Source: Parelaphostrongylus tenuis
Taxonomy: Eukaryota; Nematoda; Chromadorea; Rhabditida; Metastrongylidae
Assembly: GCA_019055375.1 (NCBI GenBank)
Contig: JAHQIW010001193.1
Location: forward strand, 310,001-374,000
DNA: 64,000 nt
Reading direction: 5' to 3'
Each line of letters begins with the position of its first letter. The stretch's first letter is position 1. This document shows positions 22,901-29,519 of this stretch, piece by piece. The position numbers and the translations under genes were made by a program. A model generated the notes under the pieces. It had not been told where the DNA came from, did no database searches, and saw only the letters and a list, made by a program, of their open reading frames with translations.

Positions 22901-25450
22901 TTCAATATATAGTCTGTCGGAATGTTTTAAGCTTTTCCGGGGTTTACACGTCATCAATATCAGTATAGAGGGTGCGGGGAAAGTTCTGTCTATTTTTACT
23001 CTGTAAATTCTAGTATGATATTTTTTATCAATTCTGATGACTTTATTGAATTTCTTGTAAAATTTTGGCCTAGAATCTGCTTTATTTATTTATATGTCCT
23101 CAGCAGTGCTTAAGTTATGGATCGTGAAAACGTGCTCGCACTTATTTCCACCGTAATGTCCTCCCAAGCGCATGTCAAAACCGTTTTAAGTGCGTGTGCG
23201 GTAGTGTGACGAGTAACAGAGACTTTCTTCTCCAGTATGGACCTTATGGACTATTCCGTTGGGTTGATATAAGGCGAATTTGATGGCCAATTGTCCTTGC
23301 GTGAAAAGCTTGGAAACTACTCATGACAGATGGCAATCGTTTAACGGACCGAACGCCCAAGCGTTCAGTCCTGCTAAAGCGTAAATACGTCGGCGCCAAA
23401 GTGTTGAGTACTCCAAAGCTTATGTACGCTCCTAAAACTTGCTGGTGATGGTTGGCAGGTTGATTTTGACGTTTCTTTTGTTGAAGACCAGCGCCGTTTT
23501 TCCAGTGGTGCGAATGCCGGCTCATACAATCTCAGAGGCCGGAAAATATCTGTGGCCTGTGGTTTCTGCTAGGACAGACTTTGCTTATCTTCCCTGAACA
23601 GTTGACGCCGATTATGGCGATTGGGGATTGGTTCGCTTTTTTCCCATACGAATATTGGGAAAACATGTGCGAACATCTTGTGCAACTCAACTACTGCAAA
23701 ACGTTGATTTTAACGATCTATAACTTGAACAAGACTGAAAATAGACGAATAGATAAAGCAGATTTTAGACCAAAATTCAACAAGGTGTTCAGTGAAATCG
23801 TCACCGTTGATGAAGAATATCGTATCAGTGTTAAAATTAACATAATAAAAATTGACAAAATTTTTTTCGCGTACAACTTGTATAAAGGATTCAAGCTTTT
23901 CGAAGTTGATGCGTTATCAAAATGTAAGTTATGATGACTTGATGAGAGCAGAGTTGAGAGATGGGAATGTGTTGATTAACTTAAATATATCAAACGATTG
24001 TATTCAAGTAAATGAGATGTCCACATTATTTTCAACGATGGTTTGGTTCTAAATTCTTCTAGTTAAAGAACTTGAATTTTGGAAGGGAAATGTCAAGAAC
24101 TCAGTTTTATAAACTTACTTGTACTATTGCAGTCTCCACTACAGATGCAATATCAGCACATGGAGTCAAGTTTTTATCTCTTGTGATGTAATCTATTACA
24201 GACTGATCATTCGTTTTAAGTAAACCTAGTTGTTTATTTTCAGTTCTGCCTTGTAAGTCCAAAAAGACATTTTTCGAATTTCAGTTAATTTCAGGTCCCT
24301 TTGTTAGACGGTATATATGTTTAAAATCAGATAGTTTCCGCTGATTACTGAAACCATAATATTTAGATAGTAATATTTCTAAATATTCTGGAAAACAAGT
24401 AAATAAACCAAAATATCAGAAAGCAGAGAAAGCGACCTGAAGTTTAGAAGCGGCTATGTTAGTATCATCGGTTTATGTCATATCATGACCATGAATGTGA
24501 GATTTATAGGCGAGGCACTAGTTGAAAAGAAGTCCCTTGTTGCCATTCTTTGGTCGTGTTACTGAATGATGCGTTATGGATTGAGTTGAGACAAATACTG
24601 AGGATTTCTTCTTTTCTATATTTTCCAATAAAGGATATGTTTAACATATAGTGTGGTTACCTATAAACTGATTACATTGAAATTTTTAATCAAAATCTAG
24701 AAATTTCTTTTGTAATCTAACTTTCGCGACGCTGTGACCAAGTGGTTGTGATGCTCATCCACGTGGATTTGAGGTCCACACCTTCCCCTTCCCTCCCTCC
24801 CTCCCTCTCAACGTTTTTCGGCAGTCAACTAGAACACCTTATGGAACGCCACAGCCAGTCTATCTTCGAGATTGCCAGGAGACGTGCTCGACCGGTATTC
24901 TGCGTAATTCAAGAAGAAGGCGAAAAACCAATCGAATGCTAGAAATTTTGGAATCCGCACAATAAAAAAAATAATGACGACGGGTCGTATAAATAAAAAA
25001 TGGATAGAATCTCTCTCTCTTGAGGAAACCTTAAAATGGTGAAGTCTCTAAAAATTTCCATGATTTGAGTTCAATTATAACGATACGTTATGTTCACCTC
25101 TCTGACTCTGTCATGTTTAGATAATTCTTCTATCGATAGAGGTCGGATATCTAGTGAGAATTCGCTGTCGTCATCTGTTCATAAAGGTTAGCACTGTTTT
25201 TATGCCTCACGATGAATGCAGTATCTTTCAAAATGCCATCTATCTGTGATTGTTCTAAAAAGCGCTTTCAGATCCACGGAATTCTTCGGAAGGTGAAAAT
25301 TTGCTTTCCGAGGCAGTGTCACTTCATGAAAGGATGCTGAAATTTAGCGAAGATCTCAACTCATTGATATGCGGCGAAAGAAAGCTGATAATGAATGCAA
25401 ACGAACTGCCTTTCAGCTTCAATCGTTGTCCGACTCTATTTCAAGGGTAG
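1930..25450 (+). CDS. Sac3/GANP-type mRNA export protein, split gene
   Basis: The product is a homologue of Sac3 / GANP (MCM3AP), the scaffold of the TREX-2 complex that couples transcription to mRNA export at the nuclear pore. Phase-consistent exons: 1930-2023, 2100-2204, 3698-3796, 3878-4134, 5634-5744, 5806-5882, 5940-6021, 7629-7727, 7787-7923, 9106-9236, 9866-9954, 10070-10161, 10915-10996, 11067-11228, 12801-12896, 12968-13093, 13184-13276, 13348-13475, about 13645-13814, 14911-15046, 15101-15257, 19609-19697, 19913-20061, 25121-25186, 25272-25450 (TAG stop). The Sac3 signature is GHCTGMCPEKER in exons 6-7, followed by KEYARSAADQDEPLPHELR, MNTENLAKCLQSLRHLYEDL and TEAEFRGYDVMLHLH. The N-terminus is Ser/Arg-rich; the C-terminus is charged and partly coiled-coil-like, with RFRERMELLWLRQFWDAW in the 15101 exon. 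The start ATG lies 4 bases after a TCTAG acceptor, which fits spliced-leader trans-splicing. Joins near 5634, before 13645 and between 15257 and 19609 are uncertain; the last probably misses an exon (candidate near 16740). Confidence 0.85.
2235..2459. mobile_element. Foldback element with one hammerhead at its apex
   Basis: The left arm (2235-2300) and right arm (2357-2425) are reverse complements at roughly 85-90% over about 65 bases, including GTCAGTG and AATGAGGGCTGACT. The loop carries a minus-strand hammerhead. The right side continues into the family terminus TGGTCTAAAGAAAACACTCG. It lies in the second intron of the Sac3/GANP gene. Confidence 0.7.
2307..2349 (-). ncRNA. Hammerhead ribozyme motif, one stem III mismatch
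   Basis: Reading the minus strand: stem I GCCCGA, core CTGACGA, stem II GATC-GCAA-GATC (perfect, with a GNRA loop), GAAA, stem III AAACGTGT, A at the cleavage position, stem I TCGGGC. Stem III has one change from the family palindrome ACACGTGT. The core is otherwise complete. Confidence 0.7.
2745..2990 (+). repeat. Dispersed repeat R1
   Basis: Shares ordered blocks with 6480-6720 and 60420-60690: CTTCTGTAGCA, AAAAAGGCTTTTTTGAAAA, GGGCTGTA, CAGCTTTCGAATG-like TAGCTTTCGAATGCTTG, ACACTCCTATGAAAGTTCC, AGCGAATGAG. No coding capacity or termini identified. Confidence 0.55.
3366..3660 (+). repeat. SINE-A copy
   Basis: A box GTGTGGCGTAGTGGTCATAGG, B box GGTTCGATCGCGCGCC, then the family body with CCGGGGTCGGTGA, GGAAGGATAGCGACACTGA and the TTTATCC...TTTATTTTAT tail. 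It lies in the intron before the 3698 exon. Confidence 0.7.
4515..4625 (+). repeat. tRNA-like SINE head of another family
   Basis: ATGATGTAGTGGTAGCACG resembles an A box and GTTCAGTTCACGCC a B box. The following AAGTTTTGCAAATCACTGAG also occurs near 48850 (AAGTTTTGCACATCGCTC) and near 39000. The rest of the intron (4135-5055) holds nothing else I can name. Confidence 0.4.
5060..5505. mobile_element. Hammerhead-family element, compound copy
   Basis: Contains the family blocks GAGCCAACATGTCATGTGGTCTGG, a decayed minus-strand hammerhead, GGCGAACGTTTAACACTCG, TGTGCACTCGATTGCTC, and then a pair of termini: TTTCGAGTGCTTCATTAGGACC at 5337 and its complement GGTCTTAATAAAGCACTCGAAA at about 5482-5503. 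It sits in the intron before the 5634 exon. Confidence 0.6.
5117..5159 (-). ncRNA. Decayed hammerhead motif
   Basis: Minus strand: GCCCGA, then CTGACGGAGTC instead of CTGACGAGTC (one-base insertion in the core), TGTAA, GGAC, GAAA, ACACGTGT, A, TCGGGG. Stems are recognisable but the core is interrupted, so activity is unlikely. Confidence 0.5.
6480..6720 (+). repeat. Dispersed repeat R1
   Basis: Second copy of the repeat at 2745-2990. Blocks AAAGAGCTCTGTCC, CCAAGAAATCTCCT, TGTAGCAAT, GGGCTGTAGCCTCA, CAGCTTTCGAATGCTTAC and AGCGAATGAGATC match 60470-60660 closely. It lies in the 6022-7628 intron. Confidence 0.55.
7155..7477. mobile_element. Hammerhead-family element with 12-bp flanking direct repeats
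   Basis: Carries family blocks TAGAGTGTAAAGCGTACGTCGTCG, an intact plus-strand hammerhead at 7314, AAGAGCCCTTACCAGACC, TGACATGTTGGCTCAAATAATGATG, TTGAAATTTGAGCGTGGTC and the terminus CACTCGAGATAAAGG. The 12 bases TTACGATATTGA occur at 7155-7166 and again at 7466-7477, directly flanking the element, which looks like a target-site duplication. It lies in a Sac3/GANP intron. Confidence 0.7.
7314..7356 (+). ncRNA. Hammerhead ribozyme motif, complete core
   Basis: Stem I 5' strand GCCCGG (7314-7319), core CTGATGA (7320-7326), stem II GTCT-GTGA-GGAC (7327-7338), GAA (7339-7341), stem III palindrome ACACGTGT (7342-7349), C at the cleavage position 7350, stem I 3' strand TCGGGC (7351-7356). All conserved hammerhead core bases are present. 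Stem I forms five Watson-Crick pairs plus one G-U. The predicted cut is after 7350. It is in sense orientation within the Sac3/GANP pre-mRNA. Confidence 0.88.
7928..9105. other. Large Sac3/GANP intron, no clear content
   Basis: Intron between the 7787-7923 and 9106-9236 exons. Short open frames (8089-8322, 8948-9241) are fragmentary; the second only overlaps the downstream exon. No repeat family known from the rest of the window is seen here. Confidence 0.4.
10196..10497 (-). repeat. SINE-A copy, near full length
   Basis: Minus strand: GAGCGCATGTGGCGCAGTGGTTAGAGG (A box; positions 10497 downward), B box GGTTCGATCTCGCGCTC, CCATCCCTCCGGGGTCGGTAAA, then a body ending in GATCAACGCCGAGAGCTTTATCC. 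It is the best-preserved copy and the reference for this family. It lies in the 10162-10914 intron, antisense to the gene. Confidence 0.75.
10615..10860 (+). repeat. SINE-A copy, 5' truncated
   Basis: Starts at CACGCGCAAGAATCACCAAGCC, has CCATCCCTCCGGGGTCGGTGAA, then a body to GCCGAGAGCTTTATCC. It faces the copy at 10196-10497, so the two form an inverted pair within one intron. Confidence 0.7.
11459..11674 (+). other. Exon-like open segment in a Sac3/GANP intron
   Basis: An open frame after TTTCAG at about 11500 reads KWNPSFTMHSCN... and then a helical MNINSLYNLVKLLMGDIKNE, and is followed exactly by GTAAGT. It could be an alternative or relic exon or part of an inserted gene. The exon at 11067-11228 joins 12801 in phase without it, so I do not include it in the main model. 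Confidence 0.3.
11893..12145 (+). repeat. SINE-B copy
   Basis: tRNA-like head GCCGTGGCCGAGTACTTC (A-box-like) with GGGTGCGAACCCCACC (B-box-like). The body has CCGGCAGTCAACA, CTTGAGATTGCAACGAG, CGCTCGACCAGTATT and the tail AAGAAGAAGACGAAG, AATTGAATGCTAGAAGTACC. Also present at 24730 and 32375. Confidence 0.65.
12199..12241 (-). ncRNA. Hammerhead motif, weakened
   Basis: Minus strand: GCCCGA, CTGACGA, GGTT-GCAA-GGTC (stem II mostly wobble), GAAA, ACACGTAT, T, TCGGGC. Core and stem I are complete; stems II and III are weakened. Confidence 0.6.
12413..12455 (+). ncRNA. Hammerhead motif, decayed
   Basis: GCCAGA, CTGACGA, GGGT-GCAA-GTCT, GAAA, ACATGTAA, then TCAGGC. The core is kept, stem I has one mismatch and stem III no longer closes. 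It is the partner of 12199-12241 on the opposite strand. Confidence 0.5.
14271..14313 (-). ncRNA. Hammerhead motif, stem I partly lost
   Basis: Minus strand: GTTCAA, CTGACGA, stem II GGCTT-CCA-AAGCC (5 bp), GAAA, ACACGTGT, A, then TTGGC. Core, stem II and stem III are intact; stem I keeps about three to four pairs. Confidence 0.6.
14703..14746 (+). ncRNA. Hammerhead motif, probably inactive
   Basis: GCCCGA, CTGACGA, GGCC-GCCAG-GGCC, GAAA, ACACGTGT, but the cleavage position is G (14740) and the 3' strand of stem I is CCATAC, which does not pair with GCCCGA. Established rules require A, C or U at this site. Confidence 0.55.
15493..15639. mobile_element. Small MITE with TTAA flanks
   Basis: TTAA at 15493-15496 and 15636-15639. 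Terminal inverted repeats ACCTTTGAGGGACGGC and GCCGTCCCAAAGGG. The interior is GC-rich (GGCGCGCGCGAA, CGCTACGCCGCC). TTAA duplication is typical of piggyBac-type elements. It is non-autonomous and lies downstream of the 15101-15257 exon. Confidence 0.6.
15878..15968 (-). other. tRNA-like sequence
   Basis: Minus strand shows GTCGGCAGCGCAACGGTGTA (A-box-like), GCGGGTTCGGGGCTCGC (T-arm-like) and a terminal CCGAC pairing with GTCGG. The anticodon arm is poor and the acceptor has mismatches, so it is more likely a pseudo-tRNA or SINE head than a functional tRNA. Confidence 0.35.
16740..16843 (+). CDS. Tentative extra exon of the Sac3/GANP gene
   Basis: An acceptor GATTAGCAG is followed by a basic open stretch, with two possible donors: GTGAAG after 16815, or GTTAGT after about 16843. 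In one frame it reads LKRSRRITIMRVFFRKMAK, a basic segment that would fit the charged C-terminal part and joins 15257 in phase. That frame does not join the exon at 19609 in phase, so a further exon or a different donor is needed. Reported as a candidate only. Confidence 0.3.
17050..17215 (-). repeat. SINE-B fragment
   Basis: GAATGCCGTAGAATACCGGTCG and CATTCGATTCGTTTC match the reversed SINE-B body (compare 47450-47510). Head missing. Confidence 0.4.
17782..18085 (+). repeat. SINE-A copy, near full length
   Basis: A box AGCATGTGGTGCAGTGGTTAGACG, B box AGTTCGATCTAGCACTC, CCATCCCTCCGGGTTCC, then the body with ATTGTAAAGGCCAGATATGC and the tail GATCAACGCCGAGAGCTCTATCC. Confidence 0.75.
18086..18367 (-). 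pseudogene. Unrecognised antisense coding relic F3, copy 1
   Basis: A minus-strand open frame of about 95 residues outside the adjoining SINE, including MKFREQVRKNRSLVGPLEND. A diverged relative at 27771-28145 (HRKQVWRNRALAEYSENN) preserves the same order, which suggests a real protein family. I do not recognise it. It lies in a Sac3/GANP intron on the opposite strand. Confidence 0.4.
18555..18760 (-). repeat. SINE-B fragment
   Basis: CGGATTCCAGAACTCCTAG, ATTCGATTCGTTTCC and ATACCGTAGAATACCGCTCG match the reversed SINE-B body. Boundaries approximate. Confidence 0.45.
19190..19565 (+). repeat. tRNA-derived repeat, third family
   Basis: GCGCAGATAGCACAGTGGTAT resembles an A box and GGTTTGACCTC a B box. 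A unique body of about 300 bases ends in an A-rich AAATGAAATAAAAGAAG. It contains a 111-residue frame with no recognisable domain, which I treat as accidental. It ends just before the 19609 exon. Confidence 0.45.
20450..20610. repeat. tRNA-like heads, opposed
   Basis: TGAGTGGTAGCATATATCC with GGGTTCAACTCTCGCCC on the plus strand, and a reversed GAGTCGAACCTGCGTTTC just before. Consistent with two overlapping SINE heads. Between 20062 and 20450, and from 20610 to 21015, I see only AT-rich intron. Confidence 0.35.
21015..21235. mobile_element. Foldback MITE, possibly a relic hammerhead relative
   Basis: TGAGCCTTTTATGTGGTCTGGTATGGCA at 21045 pairs with TGCCATACCAAACCTCATAAAAGGCTCA ending near 21210. 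The phrasing (GAGCC...TGTGGTCTGGTA) resembles the hammerhead family termini, but no complete core is left inside. Confidence 0.45.
21240..22195 (-). pseudogene. Unrecognised antisense gene relic F1, copy A
   Basis: Two separated minus-strand coding-like blocks. The first (about 22191-22100) begins MSDEDELIFRMILQKAKAHK; the second (about 21385-21240) contains ILKECSNGQINESLKT. The same pair in the same order and spacing recurs at 28735-29465, 39690-40110 and 56745-57460. A mariner fragment sits between the blocks in this copy. No family recognised. Confidence 0.45.
21640..21935 (+). pseudogene. Mariner transposase fragment (N-terminal HTH)
   Basis: The open frame from 21732 encodes a helix-turn-helix segment typical of mariner transposases (GITVQRWFKKFFKGYER). 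The reading upstream is interrupted by a stop, and the DNA-cleaving domain is absent after about 21935. Inserted between the two blocks of relic F1 copy A. Confidence 0.65.
22968..23575 (+). pseudogene. Rearranged mariner copy
   Basis: The 5' end GGTGCGGGGAAAGTTCTG and leader match the copy starting at 50354 (GGTGCGAGAAAAGTTCTG), with the start MDRENVLALI at 23118. From about 23244 to 23525 the transposase core is present in the opposite orientation (SFGVLNTLAPTYLRFSRT-like reading on minus, matching 51180-51240 on plus), so the copy is internally inverted and dead. Confidence 0.6.
23581..23934 (+). other. Unassigned repeat with open frame
   Basis: A 117-residue open frame without recognisable domain. 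The block TTGTGCAACTCAACTACTGC...GAAAATAGACGAATAGAT recurs at 25898-26000, so it is repeat sequence, possibly mariner-associated. Confidence 0.3.
23935..24330 (-). pseudogene. Unrecognised antisense gene relic F2, copy 1
   Basis: Minus strand: an exon-like block ends in a canonical donor at 24118 (CAA/GTAAGT) and encodes NDQSVIDYITRDKNLTPC followed by ADIASVVETAIVQ. The upstream part is frame-broken. Homologous to 31486-32033. It lies in the last large Sac3/GANP intron. Confidence 0.4.
24730..24985 (+). repeat. SINE-B copy
   Basis: Head CGCTGTGACCAAGTGGTTGTGATGC with a (CCCT)n expansion at 24786-24811. The body has CGGCAGTCAACTAGAAC, GAGATTGCCAGGAGACG, CGCTCGACCGGTATTC-like GCTCGACCGGTATTC, TTCAAGAAGAAGGCG, AATCGAATGCTAGAA and an A-rich end. 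Confidence 0.65.
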
Positions 25451-25830
25451 TGTAGTGCAATGTTGTTCTTGTCAGTTATCCCTTGCTATCGCTTGTGAGA
25501 CCACGTGTACTTAATGGAAACTCCTCAGTGGAATTAAGAGAAACAATCATTGTTGTTTTTCATAGTTGCGAATGTTACGTTGTTCATGTATAAAACGCCC
25601 AGTGATCTATTCCTAAGACCATTTAAAGACGGATGACTCATTCTGAAGAAGCATCGATAAAGTTATGTTATCAGTTTTTCACACGTGACACCGAGCTCTC
25701 CCAGCGCTTTCCCATGAGCTAGAACCTGATACGATATTCCAACCAACCAGAGTTTGCGATCGCTCTGGCTATACCTCAAATAAGCGACGCATACGTATAT
25801 TCGTACACAAATGGACAAGTAGATACACGT

Positions 25831-25856
25831 AAATATATATATATATTATATAATAT

Positions 25857-25898
<42 letters not shown>
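25831..25898. repeat. TA microsatellite
   Basis: Almost pure (TA)n over about 68 bases, just downstream of the Sac3/GANP stop and before a repeat block shared with 23680-23780. Confidence 0.9.
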
Positions 25899-25900
<2 letters not shown>

Positions 25901-26091
25901 GCAACTCAACTACTGCGAAACGCAGGTTTTACAATCCATACTTAAGCACAATTGAAAATAGACAAATAAGTAGGGCACAGTCTAGACCAAAATTGAATGA
26001 CGATTCACTAAAATTGTCAGCATTGGTAGAAAAATATTACATCAGTGCTAACATTAGCAAAATAAAGAATTATTACAGCCTTTTCCGCACT

Positions 26092-26119
26092 GCATATATA
26101 GGCATATATGTATATATAC

Positions 26120-26153
<34 letters not shown>

Positions 26154-26168
26154 GTATATATATATAAA
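26092..26168. repeat. TA-rich microsatellite
   Basis: Imperfect (TATA)n interrupted by CAGG and CATATATG. It abuts the 3' end of the RTE relic at about 26176. Confidence 0.85.
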
Positions 26169-26175
26169 TGTGTAC

Positions 26176-27425
26176 ATATCACTTGTATCACCTGTCGTCC
26201 CGCTGATCGTCGAGTGACTTGAGCGGGCGCGAGCAACACACCCTACCGCGTGCAAGAGTAGCCCAGTGAGTCCTCTTCACCCTAAGTATTCGTTGAGCAC
26301 GATGTCCTTATTCTAGGCTCTTCATGAAGACATCGGGCAATTGGGGCGATGGTCTTCCTGTAGGGCGCTTGGTATCTGGAGAAATCCATTCGGTAACGGG
26401 TCTCGTCCATCGGTCATCGTTGAAGAGCATCACGTGGCTGACCCACCTCATTTTCGATATCTTGCCGTGTGAGATTGATATCACGTCTTCGACTTTCAAT
26501 CGATGACGTAGGTCTGAACTTCGGATCCTTTCTCTCATTCGAGGGATAGGGGATACTCCTAGCAACGGCCTCCTGACTGCGCGTTCAATAAGGCCAAGTG
26601 ATCCTTCATGCTGCTAGCGACCAGGTTTTCGCTGCATGTGTTTGGACAGGATCGAGTCGAAAAGGTGGCCACAAAGTAGCATGTTCTCCGTTTACTTCAC
26701 ATCGTCCTCGTTGCTCTTGAACGCTCCTCAAGCTGCTCGTTTCCTCCTTCTCAGTCCTAGGGCTAGGTTTGTTCATCATGTCGACTTCACGACTTAAATA
26801 GCCGTAATTGGAACATTCGCAGATATTCGTCTTGTTGAACGTGAATGAAGTATTCGAAACCCTTTCGTTCCTCATGAACACCGCTTTCGTTAGATTTAGT
26901 AGAAAACCAATCTTTCCACAGGCGTTTTCGAAATCGGTCAACATTCGTTCCTCTTGGCTGATACTTGAAGTTGTGAGGATGATATCATCAGCAAATCGAA
27001 GATGATTTAATTGTCGACCGTCGATTTTCACTTCCATATCGTCCCATTCTACTGTTCGCATGAGGTTTTGGAGGGTGGCAGTGAATAATTTTGACGAGAT
27101 TGTAACGCCTTGTCAAACTCCTCTTCTTACGTCGATAGTGATATTGTTATAGAATGGCCAAATTTTGGTCGTGAAATCTTTATATAGGTCACGAAGGATA
27201 GTGAGGTACTGAGTAGGGACGCGCTGGTTATCCAGAGCCTCTATAATCGCTCCTGCTTCCACTGAAGCAACGGCTTTCTTCAAATCGCTGAAGGTACGAG
27301 AGAGCGGTCTTCTGTACTCTCGTGAAACTTTAATGAGTTCTGTGTGGTCTATGGTGCTAGATCCTTTTCGGAACACTGCTTGTTCGCATGGCTTTCCTTC
27401 GTCCAGTCAGTCCTATTTAGAATGA
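26176..27425 (-). pseudogene. RTE-type LINE relic
   Basis: Minus strand reverse transcriptase pieces in order: SDLKKAVASVEAGAIIEAL (catalytic motif A, with changes at and next to the expected FDS), then NNITIDVRRGV, then LNHLRFADDIILTTSS (motif C FADD kept), LLNLTKAVFMRNE and the 3' region. Frame breaks occur near 27112 and 26750. Its 3' end (CACCTGTCGTCCCGCTGATCG) is the same as at 35685 and 43880. 5'-truncated, inactive. Confidence 0.8.
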
Positions 27426-27439
27426 CTCAAGAGAAGAGT

Positions 27440-28145
27440 TTATAGGACTTGTAAACTCTGCTTGTCACTCAAAAACATTGAATTTTTGTAGAATTTATAT
27501 GAGGATGAGGAGTATTTTAGCATGTAGTCAAAGTAAGTCATGATAGAGTCCGCATTCAACAATTTCAGGAGTACTTCTGTGAGGAAGAGATTCTTTTTGT
27601 AGACTATTACCAATGGCGGGCCTTCGAAAACAATAAATGCCAAGTGATCGAATTGTGAGTAGCTTGGAATAGCTTTTTAGTGTACGTGCACAATGTAAAT
27701 CATCGTTTTTTAAATATTTGACGCCTTCAATTTGAATATTCAGGCACACTTCTTTTTACGATTTATACGGTCAGCCATACAGTAGCCCGCGACAAATTGA
27801 TCCGAGCTCTCTATGCTGTTCAGTTTCTCCTTTGTGTGGTTCTGATAATGATATGTTTACTGATCTAATTCCTTTACCCATACATGCACCACAGGACGAA
27901 GAACATATGTGCTCTGTTGCATGGAATCCATCCTTATGAATATTGTTCTCTGAATATTCAGCCAAAGCGCGATTTCTCCACACCTGTTTTCGATGCTCAT
28001 TGCAAAACCAGTTCTGATGAAATGGTTCTCGAAGACTTTTCGGCGACTCTATTCTAGCATTACCTGAAAAGCAGCTTTTCTGCGCACACTCACTCAAAAT
28101 GCTAGCGTGAGATTTTATGCTTACATAATTAATACATATCACCAT
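27440..28145 (-). pseudogene. Unrecognised antisense coding relic F3, copy 2
   Basis: Two coding-like minus-strand stretches: 28145-27771 (contains HRKQVWRNRALAEYSENN, related to 18086-18367) and 27749-27528 (contains EGVKYLKNDDLHCARTLKS). No domain recognised. In-frame stops separate them. Confidence 0.35.
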
Positions 28146-28989
28146 TACGTTCAGCGCTGTCCGTATTTTCCAGAATAGCGCCGTATTGACGATATATCTA
28201 TATCAGGGGCACGCAAGTGTTTTTTTTTTTTTTTACTGCTTTTGGCGATAGATTTCATAGGAAACCTACCATCGGCAAAACAAAGTCTGTCATGGGAAAG
28301 TGTCTCAAATCCAGTGTACCGTGTTCCAGAAAATTAGCATAGTCACTATTGTTTTGAGCATAAGTTCATTCAGAGCTATAAGTCAGCATTAGGTCTGAGA
28401 TAGAACAGCGGTGAAAATAGGGTGAGCAGATGTCATGAGTCTGGTCCACTAGAAGCATCGTAAAATGGGAAACCAAAGGATTTCTTTCTTATTAGATCTG
28501 TTCCAGTAGTCTCATTTAGTTAAATGGCGTTTTATGCAGGAATCTCGAAAACGCACCAGTAAGCACAACTGGATGATTCGTAATATAACATTATTTAATG
28601 AGTTCTCGTTTATATAGAGAGTGTTTTGTTTCCATTTTTTGTTCTCCTAGGTCTTTGATACAGCGGACAAAACAAAACTAGCGAAAAGAAGCTTTCAAAG
28701 CTAATTCATTGTGAAAAGAAAGTACATGCAACAAATATTTATCGCTATTGATCTTTAAGATTTCAATGACATGAGCGATAACTTCAAAGACTGTGGTCCA
28801 TGCTGTTTTCAAATCCTCGTTTATTCGTCCGCTATTACATTCTTTCAATGCTTCAAATGACGGCTGGAGCATGTTTTAAAATAAATTTGACTTTTATGTA
28901 CACTGAGTAACGCTCATAGTTAAAAAAAAGAGCTCCTTCGTCCGTTTATGCTGATTAAATCAGAATTCTGAAAGGATACGACATATTTT

Positions 28990-29255
28990 GACGCGTTAGG
29001 TCAAGTGCCATACAAGCGCCTGTTTCGTCCTACCGAGACTCATCATCAGCACCCTTCCTCGATTCAACCAATCCTCCGAGGCTAAATAATCCTTTATAAA
29101 GGAATCGAAGCTAAGTAATAAATCACCGCAAGTTGGATAATGGGATTACCTGAAATTGTGGTAACCAGCTGTCGAGCATGGTGGCTTTTATTTTTTAGCG
29201 GAGTAGAGGATTATTTAGCCTCAGGGGAACGGCTGAACCGAGGGTTGAAATAACA
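28990..29255. mobile_element. Foldback element of a separate hammerhead subfamily
   Basis: AATCCTCCGAGGCTAAATAATCCT near 29070 pairs with AGGATTATTTAGCCTCAGGGG near 29210. A decayed hammerhead lies at its left side on the minus strand. Confidence 0.45.
29005..29052 (-). ncRNA. Decayed hammerhead motif, second subfamily
   Basis: Minus strand: stem I GTGCTG, core ATGATGA (first C replaced by A), stem II GTCT-CGGTA-GGAC (4 bp), GAAA, stem III ACA...TGT around GGCGCT, A at the cleavage site, stem I TGGCAC. Stem I pairs over six positions with two wobbles although its sequence is unrelated to the main family. Confidence 0.5.
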
Positions 29256-29519
29256 CCTATTCTAATTCATCATTAGCTTTTCGTTCTCTTCCTTTCCGTC
29301 AAAAAGAGATTGCACTATCATCACTGCAGACGCATAGCACACTGCGATAGCTCTTAATTGTTTTGTAACGAACCATTACATGTCTGCGGTGTATACTTCA
29401 TCTCTTATGGGTCTTGGCTATTCTGATCTTTTGCAAGCAAATTATCCACGTCTGGCGCTGAATGAAATATAGTGCGCAATCCGCGCATAAAGACTGAGGC
29501 ATGCTTTCTGAAAACGATA

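Larger units (their letters stand above)
28735..29465 (-). pseudogene. Unrecognised antisense gene relic F1, copy B
   Basis: The block at 28872-28735 encodes FEALKECNSGRINEDLKTAW plus TTVFEVIAHVIEILK, matching copies A and D. The N-terminal block near 29460-29360 has lost its MSDEDEL start but keeps the nucleotide similarity. A foldback with a decayed hammerhead (28990-29255) lies between them. Confidence 0.4.

Noticed and set aside
25897..26255. Tyr/Ile-rich open frames on both strands
   Set aside because: Translation of the TA microsatellite.
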